Shown here: positions 19,425 to 28,641 of the stretch, piece by piece
How the letters are laid out: each line of letters starts with the position of its first letter
How positions within the stretch are numbered: position 1 is the stretch's first letter
Assembly: GCF_902729445.1 (NCBI RefSeq)
Contig: NZ_CACVCE010000005.1
Location: forward strand, 1-64,000
Reading direction: 5' to 3'
DNA: 64,000 bases
From: Magnetospirillum sp902729445
GTDB taxonomy: Bacteria; Pseudomonadota; Alphaproteobacteria; Rhodospirillales; Magnetospirillaceae
The notes under the pieces: generated by a model
The model's input: the letters and a program-made list of their open reading frames with translations, nothing else
Told to the model about the DNA's origin: nothing
Databases searched by the model: none
Program-made: the position numbers and the translations under genes

Positions 19425-20168
19425 CTAATAGAGGTGCTGGCCGCCGGTGACGAAGATCTCGCTGCCGGTGACATAGTCGAAGTCGGGACCGCACAGGCGG
19501 AACACCGTGCCGGCGACGTCTTCGGGAGTACCCATGCGTTCCAGCGGGATGCGCGGGACCAGCGCCTCGTATTCGGCGGAAATCATTTCGGTGCGAATTT
19601 CGCCCGGGGCCACCGCGTTGACCCGAACCCCCAACTGAGCCAGTTCCACCGCCATCTCGCGGGTCAGGCCCGACAGCGCCGCCTTCGAGGTGGAATAGGC
19701 CGAGCCGGCGAAGGGGTGAACGTAATGGCCGGCGATCGAGGTGATGTTGACGATGGCCCCCTTGCCCTTGTGCAGCGCCCTGGCGAAGCCGCGCGCCAGC
19801 CGAAGGGGCGCGAAGAAGTTCAGCTCGAATACTTCCTTCCAACCGTCGATGGGGCCGTTCAGCACCCCCAGTCGTTCCTTATAGGGGGTCTTGGGGCTGA
19901 CGCCGGCATTGTTGACCAGCGCGTTCAGCGGCGCGTCGCCCAACCAGGCATTGGCGGCGGCGATGAAGGCGTCGGTGCTGGCCGGATCGGCCAGGTCGGT
20001 GACGACGTGATGGACCCAGTTGGGGTCCGATCGGCACGCCGCCGGCATCTCGGCCCGGGCGCAGGTGATCACCCGCCAGCCTTCGGCCAGGAACCGCCGG
20101 GCGATGGCGTGACCGATGCCGCGGCTGGCTCCGGTGACGACCGCTGTCAGCGGGCGCTGATCACTCAT
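19425..20168 (-). CDS. SDR-family oxidoreductase
   Basis: 247 aa classical short-chain dehydrogenase/reductase. The Rossmann motif TGASRGIG binds NAD(P), NNAG is present, and the catalytic Ser (ITSIAGHY) and Tyr-x-x-x-Lys (YSTSK) are intact. The C-terminal VTGSEIFVTGGQ is typical of FabG-like members. The start at 20168 overlaps the sppA stop by ATGA, so it is translationally coupled to sppA. Substrate unknown. Confidence 0.88.
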   Translation of the reverse strand: MSDQRPLTAVVTGASRGIGHAIARRFLAEGWRVITCARAEMPAACRSDPNWVHHVVTDLADPASTDAFIAAANAWLGDAPLNALVNNAGVSPKTPYKERLGVLNGPIDGWKEVFELNFFAPLRLARGFARALHKGKGAIVNITSIAGHYVHPFAGSAYSTSKAALSGLTREMAVELAQLGVRVNAVAPGEIRTEMISAEYEALVPRIPLERMGTPEDVAGTVFRLCGPDFDYVTGSEIFVTGGQHLY

Positions 20169-21916
20169 GGCCGCACCGGCATGCGCAAGGTGCCGGCCTG
20201 CGGGTCCAGAATATCCATCTGGTCGGCGACCGGGACGATGATGCGGGCGATCCTGGCCATGGCGCGGGTCGATTCGTCGCTGGCCAACCCGCCGCCCAGC
20301 ACCTTGCCCAGCATTTCCCACGGCTTTTTCGGCTCGGGGAAGGCGACCAGCTTCACCGGCGCGTCGCGCTCCAGCCCGGCCACCTCGCGAACCTGTTCCA
20401 AGGTGGTGTTCCAGCCGCCCAACACATCGACCAGCCCGACATTCTTGGCGTCGGCGCCGCTCCACACCCGGCCTCGCGCGACGGACTCGATCTTATCCTG
20501 GGCGATCTTGCGGCCGTCGGCGGCCTTATGGGTGAAGTCGGCATAGATGTGGTCCATCATGGCGTTGACCCGCTCCAGCGCCTGGGGCGAGAAGGCGCTG
20601 TTGGTGCTCCACATGGTGGCGTTGTCGCCCCGGTGCAGTTCATCCCAGCTGACCCCCAGCTTCTGCCAGAATTCGGTCAGAACCGCCTTGCCGGAAAACA
20701 CCCCGATCGAGCCGGTGATGGTCCCCGGCTGGGCGACGATGCGGTCGGCGCCCATGGCGACGAAATAGCCCCCCGAGGCGGCGGCCCCGCCCATCGAGGC
20801 GACCACCGGTTTGCCGGCGGCGCGGGCCCGGCGCACCTCGTTCCAGATGGTGTCGGAGGCCACATACGAGCCCCCGGGGCTGTCGATGCGCAAGATGATG
20901 GCCTTGACCGCCGGATCCTCGACGGCGTCGCGGAAGGCCTGGGCGATGGTGCCGGCATGGAAGCCCTGCTCGGTGCCGAACGGGCTTTCTTCATCGCCAC
21001 GGACGATGGTGCCGCTGCCGGTGATGACCGCCACCTTGGTCCCGCTCGCCTTGGGCTGGCGGGCGCCATAGGCGGCCAGGTCGACCTTCTTGATCTTGGA
21101 ATCGAAGGCGGCGGCACCCCATGCCTCGTCACGATAGCCCAGATGATCGACCAGGCCGGCCGACAGGGCCTCGGCTGCCAGGAACGGGCCCTTGCCGAAC
21201 AGGGCGCGCACCTTTTCCGCAGGCATCTTGCGGCTTTCGGCGATGCCTTGGATGACCTGATCGCTCCAGGAATCCAACAGGCCGTTCAGCGTCTCGGCCT
21301 GGGCCGGCGAATAGCGCTTTTCGGTGAAGGTTTCGGGGGCGGTCTTGTATTCCTTGCGGGCGACCACCTGCGGCTGGATGCCCAGCATATCAAGCGTGCC
21401 CCGGAGGAACGGCGATTCGGCGGCGAAGCCGGTCAGGCCGACATCGCCCGACGGCTGCAGCCACACCTTGCCGAAGGCCGAGGCGACATAGACCGCCAGC
21501 GTGCCGTTGCCGAACTCGCCCATGGATTCGGCGAACAAAACCGCCTGTTTGCCCGATTCCTTGAAGCGGCCGACGGCGGCACGAATCTCTTGGGCTTCGG
21601 CCATCGACAAGTGGGTCTGGCCGATGGTGGCGAACAGGCCGGCCACCTGCGGGTCGCGGGCCGCCGCGTCCAGGGCCTGGACCAGCTCGCGCAGGACGTA
21701 TTCGCGTTTGCCCGACAGCATGGCGAACGGATCGGCCGAGGCCGTCTCGTGGATCTTGGATTCAAGGTCCAAGGTCAGGACCATCTTCTTGGGCAGGGCC
21801 GGCTCGACCTTATCGTGCAGCGCGGAAAACCCCCAGACGGCGCCGATCAGTCCGGCGACCACCAGAAGGCCGATCACCGCGAAGGTGCCGACGATGAAAC
21901 GAAGCACACGGCGCAT
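20165..21916 (-). CDS. sppA: Signal peptide peptidase SppA, 67K type
   Basis: 583 aa, the two-domain long form. An N-terminal membrane anchor (residues 6-30) is followed by tandem S49 domains. The catalytic Lys is in the N-terminal domain (EYKTAPE, Lys191) and the nucleophile Ser381 in the C-terminal domain (GGAAASGGYF), matching the split Ser/Lys dyad of E. coli SppA. It digests leftover signal peptides on the periplasmic face of the inner membrane. It starts the sppA-SDR transcript. Confidence 0.95.
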   Translation of the reverse strand: MRRVLRFIVGTFAVIGLLVVAGLIGAVWGFSALHDKVEPALPKKMVLTLDLESKIHETASADPFAMLSGKREYVLRELVQALDAAARDPQVAGLFATIGQTHLSMAEAQEIRAAVGRFKESGKQAVLFAESMGEFGNGTLAVYVASAFGKVWLQPSGDVGLTGFAAESPFLRGTLDMLGIQPQVVARKEYKTAPETFTEKRYSPAQAETLNGLLDSWSDQVIQGIAESRKMPAEKVRALFGKGPFLAAEALSAGLVDHLGYRDEAWGAAAFDSKIKKVDLAAYGARQPKASGTKVAVITGSGTIVRGDEESPFGTEQGFHAGTIAQAFRDAVEDPAVKAIILRIDSPGGSYVASDTIWNEVRRARAAGKPVVASMGGAAASGGYFVAMGADRIVAQPGTITGSIGVFSGKAVLTEFWQKLGVSWDELHRGDNATMWSTNSAFSPQALERVNAMMDHIYADFTHKAADGRKIAQDKIESVARGRVWSGADAKNVGLVDVLGGWNTTLEQVREVAGLERDAPVKLVAFPEPKKPWEMLGKVLGGGLASDESTRAMARIARIIVPVADQMDILDPQAGTLRMPVRP

Positions 21917-21989
21917 GATCGGCTATCCTTGCAATGACGAACATCCGCCATCGGGTGTAGGCGCAGCCGGGCCCTCGGTCAATGGGGCG

Positions 21990-23318
21990 TTAACTATAAA
22001 CCGCGGCCAACTCGTCCAGCAGACGCTGCACTTCCTTCGACGGCTCCTCGATGGCGGCGACCAGTTCGACCGCGTCCTCGAACTTTCCATCGGCGTACAA
22101 TTGCGCCGCCTGGATGCCCATGTCGTGGACGCGCTTGTGCGGGGCTTCCAGCGCCAGAAAGGCCGGATGGGACTTCATCGACGCGTCCTGGACCTGATCG
22201 TACCACTTGCCCAGGCGGCATTGGTGGTGGTTGGCCAGTTCGTGCGGATTGAGCTTGGCCCGGTCCACCAGCATCTCGGCCAGGCGGCGACGCCACACCA
22301 TGTGGTCGGACTTGGCCAGCAAGATCACCGCGTTCTTCATCTCGACTTCGATCAGGCTGGTCAGCATGTCGGTCAGGCTGGCGCTGGCGACCGACGCGGT
22401 ATCGATCAACTTGTTGATGGAATCGGTGTCGGACTTCGACCGTTCGGTGGCCAATTCCAGGTTGCTGGCGATTTCCTGGGCGGCCTGGCGTTGCTGGCCC
22501 AGATGGTCGGCGATTTCCTGCATAAGCGCGGTGACGTCGCGGATTTCCTCGGAAACCTGGCGCATCTTGCCGACCGAGGACAACACCGCCTGCTCGCCCT
22601 GGCGCACCGCTTCGGCGCCTTGTTCCATGCCGGCCAGAATGGCGTCGGTTTCGGCCTTCAGGCCGCCGATGCGGTCGCGGATATCGGTGGTGGCCGTCGC
22701 CGTCTGGTTGGCCAGGGCCTTGACCTCGTTGGCGACCACGGCGAAGCCCTTACCGGCCTCGCCGGCACGGGCCGCCTCGATGGTGGCGTTCAAGGCCAGC
22801 AGGTTGGTCTGGCGGGCGATCTGTTCGATCTGCTTGACGATGGCGCCGATCGAGGCCGAGGTTTCCGACAGCCGCGCCACCCGTTCGGCGGTGTCGTTGA
22901 CGGTGACCACCATGTCGCGCATGGTCGAGACCACCAACTCGTTGCTGCGCGCCCCTTCGTCCGAGATGTCCTGCACCGAATGCGCGTTCGAGGCCGCCAG
23001 TTCCGAGGTGCGGCTGATGGCCTGGACGGTGGCGACCATTTCCTCGGTCGAGGCCGAGATGGTGGCCATACGCTGGCTCATCTCGCGAATCGACCGCATG
23101 GTCTGCACCGACTGGGTGACGGTGTCGTTCAGGAAGATCGACATGCCGACCGAGTGGCGCAAAAGCCCCTTCGAACGACTCTCGAGCTTGTCGGCCAGTT
23201 CGCGCAGCTTGGTCGGAAGGCCCTCGGGGCCATCCGGCAGCGACAGATACTTGCCGTCGATCAGGCGATCGACCAGATCGTTCAGGTCAGACAAAGGCAC
23301 AGGGGGTTCGGCATTCAT
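21990..23318 (-). CDS. Cytoplasmic methyl-accepting chemotaxis protein with CZB zinc-binding domain
   Basis: 442 aa from ATG 23318 (ggag RBS upstream). There is no membrane segment. A receptor signalling domain (about 60-330) has the conserved hairpin IEQIARQTNLLALNATIEAA followed by RAGEAGKGFAVVA. A C-terminal chemoreceptor zinc-binding (CZB) domain carries the His and Cys ligands HMVW, HQCRLGKWYD, HPAF and HKRVHD. CZB receptors sense zinc or hypochlorous acid and signal through CheA/CheW (family knowledge). It stands alone, away from a che operon. Confidence 0.92.
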   Translation of the reverse strand: MNAEPPVPLSDLNDLVDRLIDGKYLSLPDGPEGLPTKLRELADKLESRSKGLLRHSVGMSIFLNDTVTQSVQTMRSIREMSQRMATISASTEEMVATVQAISRTSELAASNAHSVQDISDEGARSNELVVSTMRDMVVTVNDTAERVARLSETSASIGAIVKQIEQIARQTNLLALNATIEAARAGEAGKGFAVVANEVKALANQTATATTDIRDRIGGLKAETDAILAGMEQGAEAVRQGEQAVLSSVGKMRQVSEEIRDVTALMQEIADHLGQQRQAAQEIASNLELATERSKSDTDSINKLIDTASVASASLTDMLTSLIEVEMKNAVILLAKSDHMVWRRRLAEMLVDRAKLNPHELANHHQCRLGKWYDQVQDASMKSHPAFLALEAPHKRVHDMGIQAAQLYADGKFEDAVELVAAIEEPSKEVQRLLDELAAVYS

Positions 23319-23409
23319 GCTGGGGCTCCATGCATGGAATTTGCCAAACCATACCCCCGGAGCGCAGGAACGCAAATAAAAGCTACGCTAAAATTAGAGT
23401 AATTCGAAA

Positions 23410-23532
23410 CTGGTGGGGTGATTCTGAAAAACGCGGCCTTCTGCGAATTTCAGAATCACCCCACAATTCAACAAGATAGTGGCCTGCTTATCCCCGGAAT
23501 TCGCGATGCGAATTTCGGGGGCAGGACACTAG
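23410..23532. repeat. ~120-bp palindromic repeat, copy 1 (MITE-like), inverted relative to copy 2 at 26034
   Basis: It contains two internal hairpins (gtgattctgaaa...tttcagaatcac and ccccggaattcg...cgaatttcgggg) and ends in ggacactag. It is nearly identical to the reverse complement of 26034-26156. The right end runs into the stop codon (TAG) of the adjacent gene. Could be a small non-autonomous mobile element or a transcribed hairpin repeat. Confidence 0.75.
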
Positions 23533-24725
23533 CCGGTCTTCTGGGCGGCGGCGGCGAACAGGCGGGTGATGAAGTCGGCAATCTGACGGTTGGTGCTGGC
23601 TTGGCCCAAATTCGCCGCTTGCGCGCGCTGGACGATCTTGGCGACATAATCGGGGCGGCCGGGCACGCCGAAGGCTTTCTCGAAATTTTCGTCACCCAGG
23701 GCGGCGTTGGCGCTCATCAGGAACACCGCCAATTGATCGACGCGCAGGGCGAGGTCGCCCACCAGCTTCTTTCCGACCGATGCGCTGACGATGCCCAGCT
23801 TGCCGGTGACGCTGATGGCGTTGGCGGCGTTGGGAATGACCTCGCGGACCTTGGGGTCCAACAGGGCGTTGGCGAAGGCCTTGGCCTGCAGCCGCTTGCC
23901 GTCGGGAGTCAGGATTTCCGACAGCCGGGCTCGCTCGTCCTTGTCGGCGCTTGGGCGGCTGATCTCGATCTTGGCCATGCCGTCACTCAGCCGCTCGGCC
24001 CCGGTCACGGAAACCGGCAGCGAGGCGGGGGCGGTGGGGGCGACCTGGAAGCCCGCGGTCTGGGCGTCGCTGACCACCGGAGTCGGAGGCGGCGGGTTGT
24101 CGGGGTCCGAGCGCAGGCGCCGAATGTCCTCGGGCAGGCGGTATTCCAGCAGGCGCTCGCCCAGCCGGCGGACCATGCCGGGATTCATCTGGACATATTC
24201 CGGGATGATCGGCACCTGCCAATCATGCAGCAAATATTCCTGAAAGGCGTTGTAAAGAACCTCGCCCTGGGTCAGCGGCCCCGATGTGGTGCGGGGGTGG
24301 TGGCGGGTGACCAGCGAGCGCAGCTTGGCGAACAGACCCCGGCGCGAGTTGGGGGCCTTTCGTTTCCTGGGCTTGGTCGATCCGTCCAGGCGCAGGCGGA
24401 AGTGGCGCTTGGCGGCGGTGCGCACCACCATGGCGATGACGTCGTCCAAGCTGCGACCGCATTCCAGCAAGGCGTCGGCGTCTTCGACGGTGACCTTGTG
24501 GCGGTCCACCAGCAGGTGGCGAAACTGATCGGTGTTGGCGCGAAACGCCATGAAACAGCGGTTCAGCAGATCGACATCGTCCAAGATGGTGTCGAGTGCG
24601 GTGCGGCGCGGCAAAGCGCGCACCTCGGGCACCAGTTCGGCCAAGGCGCCGACCACCGGGCCTTGCAAAGTGGCGGTGATCTTTCTGACGACGTTCAAAT
24701 GGTCGCGCGACTGGTTATCGGGCAT
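23529..24725 (-). CDS. Hypothetical protein, tandem paralogue A
   Basis: 398 aa, function not recognised; soluble and helix-rich. It shares with the next gene upstream a block around residues 85-115 (CGRSLDDVIAMVVRTAAKRHFRLRL versus the paralogue's CGRTLEQVVAMIVRTAAKRHF) and a DERARLS-type block further on, so the two arose by duplication. There is no signal peptide or membrane segment, and the middle has a basic Lys/Arg-rich and a Pro-rich linker. Its stop codon lies inside repeat copy 1. Probably restricted to relatives of this organism. Confidence 0.65.
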   Translation of the reverse strand: MPDNQSRDHLNVVRKITATLQGPVVGALAELVPEVRALPRRTALDTILDDVDLLNRCFMAFRANTDQFRHLLVDRHKVTVEDADALLECGRSLDDVIAMVVRTAAKRHFRLRLDGSTKPRKRKAPNSRRGLFAKLRSLVTRHHPRTTSGPLTQGEVLYNAFQEYLLHDWQVPIIPEYVQMNPGMVRRLGERLLEYRLPEDIRRLRSDPDNPPPPTPVVSDAQTAGFQVAPTAPASLPVSVTGAERLSDGMAKIEISRPSADKDERARLSEILTPDGKRLQAKAFANALLDPKVREVIPNAANAISVTGKLGIVSASVGKKLVGDLALRVDQLAVFLMSANAALGDENFEKAFGVPGRPDYVAKIVQRAQAANLGQASTNRQIADFITRLFAAAAQKTG

Positions 24726-24796
24726 CAGGGTGCTCGTGGATCTGCCTGTTGCCGATCATGTGGGAATGACCTTACTTAATCGCTAGCGCTGGCGAC

Positions 24797-25900
24797 CTAT
24801 GACTGACGGACGAACAACCGCCGGGTGAAGGCGGCGCAATCGGCCAGACTGGTCTTTTGCGAAATGCCTTGCTGGCGGGCCTTCTGGGTCAGACGCATCA
24901 ACATCGCCGGGTCGCCGGGATGGCCGAAGACGCGGGCGAAGGTGTCGGGGCCGGCCACTTCGTGGGCGACCAGCAAGATCAGCGCCAGTTGGTCCATGCG
25001 CAGCCCCAGTTCGGCGACCAGGATCTTGGCGGTGCCGCCGCCGACGGCGCTCAAGGCCTCGGTCATCAGCGACATCCGCCGGCCGCTTTTGACCAGCGAG
25101 CGCAGGGTTTCCTCGCGCAGGGCGAAGTTGAAGGCCTCCGTGCGCAGGCGTTGGCCCCCCGGGGCCAGAATGTCGGACAGGCGCGCACGTTCGTCCTTCG
25201 AGCCGGCGGTGGGCGGCTCGGGCGCGTCGGGGACGTCGAACAAGGCGGCGGCCTCGGCCGGGTCGTCGACGATGCGGCGCAGATGATCGGGGTCGCGCAG
25301 TTCCAGGATTTTCGGCCCCAGGGCGCGGGCCAGGTTGGGGGTCATGTCGGCATAGGTCGGCACCAGCGGCACCTGCCATTCGTGCAGCAGGTTGGCCTTC
25401 AGCGCGTCGTACAACTCGTCGGCGCGGGCGCGCTGGGCGGCGTCCGCAGCCGGCGGTGCCTTGGGCTTGGCCGGCGCGCAGGGGCCGACCTTCAGCATGG
25501 CGGCGACCTTGGTCATCAGTCCGACCGGCTCGGATTCAGCCATCTGGGGGCGCGGGCACAGCCGGGCGCGGAAATGGCGCTTGGCGGCGGTGCGGACGAT
25601 CATCGCCACCACCTGTTCCAGGGTGCGGCCACACGACAACACCGCGCCGTCGTCGGTCACCGGCATTTTTGCGGCATCGACCAGGACCTGCGAAAACTTG
25701 GCCCGTTGTGCGCGGAAGGCGGAAAAGCAGCGCTCGAGCAACGTCAGATCGCCGAGCGCCCGCTGATAGGCCTGATCGCGCGGAATGTTTTTCAATTCCG
25801 GGACGAACGGCGCCAGGATTTCGACGACGGAGCCCTGCAGGGTCTCATTCACACGGCGAACCGCTTCGCCAGCATCAACCGATAATGCCCCCACCGACAT
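24797..25900 (-). CDS. Hypothetical protein, tandem paralogue B
   Basis: 367 aa from ATG 25900 (MSVGALSVDAG). Upstream in-frame residues are low quality, so the longer version from 26014 is not preferred. Paralogue of the neighbouring gene: same N-terminal helical region (RVNETLQGSVVEILAPFVPE), the AKRHFRAR block, KDERARLSDIL, and a similar C-terminal helical domain. No catalytic motif is visible. The pair is bracketed by inverted copies of a ~120-bp repeat. Confidence 0.65.
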   Translation of the reverse strand: MSVGALSVDAGEAVRRVNETLQGSVVEILAPFVPELKNIPRDQAYQRALGDLTLLERCFSAFRAQRAKFSQVLVDAAKMPVTDDGAVLSCGRTLEQVVAMIVRTAAKRHFRARLCPRPQMAESEPVGLMTKVAAMLKVGPCAPAKPKAPPAADAAQRARADELYDALKANLLHEWQVPLVPTYADMTPNLARALGPKILELRDPDHLRRIVDDPAEAAALFDVPDAPEPPTAGSKDERARLSDILAPGGQRLRTEAFNFALREETLRSLVKSGRRMSLMTEALSAVGGGTAKILVAELGLRMDQLALILLVAHEVAGPDTFARVFGHPGDPAMLMRLTQKARQQGISQKTSLADCAAFTRRLFVRQS

Positions 25901-26033
25901 GCTGCCCCCACAATCTCGAAGCCCCATCCCCCCGGATAGTCGCTTGGCCTTCTTGATTTTGGCGGAAATCCTGAGACTTTCGCATAGGTAATATTCCGCA
26001 CCTGTGCGTTCCATGTCAATAGAATGTAAACCC

Positions 26034-26156
26034 AGTGTCCTGCCCCCCCGAAATTCGCATGGCGAATTCCGGGGATGAGCAGGCCACTATCTTGTTGAAT
26101 TGTGTGGTGATTTTGAAATGCGCAGAAGGCTGCGTATTTCAAAATCGCCACACTAG
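26034..26156. repeat. ~120-bp palindromic repeat, copy 2 (MITE-like)
   Basis: Reverse-complement counterpart of copy 1. On the minus strand it begins ctagtgtgg, and the far end (agtgtcctg on the plus strand) gives short terminal inverted repeats of the gtgt/acac type with CTA/TAG at the edge. It has the same internal hairpins. It abuts the map stop codon at 26160. Confidence 0.75.
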
Positions 26157-26159
26157 ACG

Positions 26160-26960
26160 CTAGTAGGGGGGGCAGTGCAGCCCGGCCGGCGAGGCGGTGA
26201 AGATTTCGCAGCCGGTGGCGGTGACGCCGATCGAGTGTTCGAACTGCGCCGACAGCGACTTGTCCTTGGTCACCGCCGTCCAGCCGTCGGCCAGGATCTT
26301 GGTGTCGGCGCGGCCGGCATTGATCATCGGCTCGATGGTGAAGAACATGCCTTCCTTCAAGACGATGCCCTGTCCGGGCACGCCGTAATGCATGACGTTG
26401 GGCGGCTCGTGGAAGGTGCGGCCCAGGCCGTGGCCGCAGAAGTCGCGCACCACGCTGAAACGCTGCTTCTCGACATGGTTCTGGATGGCCCAGCCGATAT
26501 CGCCCAGGGTGGCGCCGGGCTTGACGATGTCGATGGCCAGCATCAACGCCTCGTAGGTGATTTCCACCAGCTTGCGCGCCTTGATGCCGACCTTGCCGAC
26601 GTAATACATGCGGCTGGAATCGCCGTGCCAGCCATCGACGATGGGGGTGACGTCGATATTGACGATGTCGCCGTCTTCCAGGCGCTTGTCGCCGGGAATG
26701 CCGTGGCACACCACGTGGTTGACCGAGGTGCAGATCGAGCGGGGAAAGCCGCGATAGTTCAAGGGCGCCGACACCGCGCCGCGGGCGGCGATGAATTCGG
26801 CACACAGGCGGTCGATCTCGGCGGTGGTGACGCCCGGCTGCACGAAGGGGGTGATGTAGTCCAGCGTCTCGGCGGCCAGCTTGCCAGCCTTGTGCATGGC
26901 GTCGAAATCGGCCCGGGGGTGCAAGATGATCCGGCTCGCCTCGCGGTCTTCGCGTTCCAT
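26160..26960 (-). CDS. map: Methionine aminopeptidase, type I
   Basis: 266 aa. It removes initiator Met from nascent proteins. Dinuclear metal ligands are in place: the Asp pair in NIDVTPIVDGWHGDSSRM, His in CGHGLGRTFHEPPNV, Glu in FFTIEPM and Glu in QFEHSI, plus the substrate His in VVCHGIPGD. It lacks a zinc-finger extension, as in other bacterial type I forms. It lies 10 nt downstream of sfsA on the same strand. Confidence 0.96.
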   Translation of the reverse strand: MEREDREASRIILHPRADFDAMHKAGKLAAETLDYITPFVQPGVTTAEIDRLCAEFIAARGAVSAPLNYRGFPRSICTSVNHVVCHGIPGDKRLEDGDIVNIDVTPIVDGWHGDSSRMYYVGKVGIKARKLVEITYEALMLAIDIVKPGATLGDIGWAIQNHVEKQRFSVVRDFCGHGLGRTFHEPPNVMHYGVPGQGIVLKEGMFFTIEPMINAGRADTKILADGWTAVTKDKSLSAQFEHSIGVTATGCEIFTASPAGLHCPPY

Positions 26961-26970
26961 GGGATGCTGC

Positions 26971-27690
26971 TTAACTCGTCTGTTCCAAATGCAGGGGCAG
27001 GGGCGATCCGATGTCGATGCCGTCCAGCCCCATGCGGCAGGTATAGCAGATCGTCTCGACGCCGTCGCCTACCGCCTTCTTCAGTCCGGCGGCATAGGTC
27101 GGGTCGATGTCGGCGGCCGGGCGGAAGCCAGAGCAATCCTCGCGCTGGACCAGATACAGCATGACCGCGCGGTCGCCCAAACGGACCTGGTCGGCCAGTT
27201 CCTCGAGATGCTTGGCGCCGCGCTGGGTGACGGCATCGGGAAATTCCGCCCAGTCTCCCCGCTTCAGGTGGACGTTCTTGACCTCGACCCAGCAGGGCGG
27301 GCGGCCGTCGGCCTCGAGCAGCAGGTCGATGCGCGAGTTGCGGCTGCCGTAACGGACCTCGCGGCGGACCCGGTCATAGCCGGTCAGTTCCGGGATCGAT
27401 CCGGCGCTGATGGCGTCGGCGGCGATGCGGTTGGGGTGGGCGGTGTTGACGCCGACCAGATGGCCGTCGATCTCGACCAGTTCCCAGCTCCAGGCCAGCT
27501 TGCGGGTCGGGCTATCCGAACGGGACAGCCACACCCGGCTGCCCGGCTCCGAGGTGCCCAGCATCGAGCCGGAATTGGCCAGGTGCGCGGTGATTTCGGC
27601 TCCGTCGTCGAAACGGACATCGGCCAGGAAGCGCTTGTAGCGCTTGATCAGGGTGGCGGGCACCAGGGGTGTGGGAAAGCGCACAGGCAT
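26971..27690 (-). CDS. sfsA: SfsA family protein (sugar fermentation stimulation homologue)
   Basis: 239 aa, the standard SfsA length, with the N-terminal OB-like part (FPTPLVPATLIKRYKRFLAD, HLANSGSML) and a C-terminal nuclease-like fold (RIDLLLE, CWVEVKNVHLKRGDWAEFPD). In E. coli SfsA affects maltose genes and binds DNA; the family has an XPF-like/PD-D-E-XK-type domain, so a nuclease role is possible. The start overlaps the upstream methyltransferase stop by ATGA. Confidence 0.95.
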   Translation of the reverse strand: MPVRFPTPLVPATLIKRYKRFLADVRFDDGAEITAHLANSGSMLGTSEPGSRVWLSRSDSPTRKLAWSWELVEIDGHLVGVNTAHPNRIAADAISAGSIPELTGYDRVRREVRYGSRNSRIDLLLEADGRPPCWVEVKNVHLKRGDWAEFPDAVTQRGAKHLEELADQVRLGDRAVMLYLVQREDCSGFRPAADIDPTYAAGLKKAVGDGVETICYTCRMGLDGIDIGSPLPLHLEQTS

Positions 27691-28601
27691 CAATCCGTCT
27701 GTGGCCGAAGCGGCGCGCAGGGGTTGTTCAGCGCGGTGACCAGCGAGGTCTGGGCCGAACCGGGAGCCAGCGGCTTGGGCTGGCTGGGGTGCGGCTTCCA
27801 GGCGGTCATGGTCAACAGCTGGAAGGTGGCCGGCATCCGGCCCGAGGCGTCGGCGAAGCGTTCCGGATAGCGGGCCAGGGCGGCAAACAAGGTGGCGCGC
27901 CGGGTCAGGCCCTTGCGCTGCTGGGCCACCGCGTTGGTCTCGCCCATGCCGCGCAGGTCGGCCAGCAGGCTCATCGGGTCGGCGTAGCTGATGGTCAGAT
28001 GCTCGGAATCGGCCACCGGCAGGGCGAAGCCCGCCCGCTGCAGCAGGCCGCCCAAATCGCGCACCTCGGCCATCGGCGACACCCGGGGGCTTAAGCCGCC
28101 TTCGACGCTGATCTCGGCGTCGGCCAGGGCCTGGCGCAGTTCCATCAAGGTGTCGCCGCCCAGCATCACCGCCAGGAACAACCCGTCCGGCTTCAGGACC
28201 CGGCGGATCTGGACCAGGGTGCCGGGCAGGTCGTTGACCCAATGCAGCGACAGGCACGACAGCACCAGATCGAAGGAATCGTCGGCGAAGGGCAGCCATT
28301 CCTCGTCGGCGGCCAGGGTGATCCGTCCGCTTCGCGCCGCGCGCCCGGCCATGGCCGGCGACAGGTCGCATTGCACCAGCGTCTCGATGCCGCCGCGCTT
28401 GCCCAGCGTCTGGCCCAACTCGCCGGTGTGACACCCCAAATCCAGGGCCACCGGAAAGCGCCGGGTGACGTCGTCCAGGCGGTCGGCCAGGCGCTCGGCC
28501 GCCTCGCGCACCAGGAAGTCGTGGGACGGGAAGGTCTTGGCGGCGCGGTCGCGCCGCTTGCGCAGCAGCGAGCGGTCGAAAATGGTGATAGGATCAGCCA
28601 T
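27690..28601 (-). CDS. SAM-dependent methyltransferase, BioC/NDUFAF5-like
   Basis: 303 aa from ATG 28601 (MADPITIFDRSLLRKRRDRA). SAM motif I is LDLGCHTGELG, and motif IV is DLVLSCLSLHWVNDLPG, the hallmark of the BioC / NDUFAF5 group. Alphaproteobacterial members of this architecture are widespread and close to the mitochondrial complex I assembly factor NDUFAF5. Its substrate (malonyl-ACP or a protein) cannot be told from sequence. It is coupled to sfsA and map downstream and divergent from comF. Confidence 0.85.
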   Translation of the reverse strand: MADPITIFDRSLLRKRRDRAAKTFPSHDFLVREAAERLADRLDDVTRRFPVALDLGCHTGELGQTLGKRGGIETLVQCDLSPAMAGRAARSGRITLAADEEWLPFADDSFDLVLSCLSLHWVNDLPGTLVQIRRVLKPDGLFLAVMLGGDTLMELRQALADAEISVEGGLSPRVSPMAEVRDLGGLLQRAGFALPVADSEHLTISYADPMSLLADLRGMGETNAVAQQRKGLTRRATLFAALARYPERFADASGRMPATFQLLTMTAWKPHPSQPKPLAPGSAQTSLVTALNNPCAPLRPQTD

Positions 28602-28641
28602 CCATCCATATGACATAGTCGGTGCTGCGGGGGGAAGTGGG

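Noticed and set aside
21501..23402. Plus-strand frame (633 aa) across sppA and chemoreceptor genes
   Set aside because: Opposes two well-supported genes and the spacer between them.
26971..28434. Single 487-aa minus frame covering sfsA and part of the methyltransferase
   Set aside because: Only the sfsA part from 27690 is real; the upstream extension is out-of-frame methyltransferase sequence.
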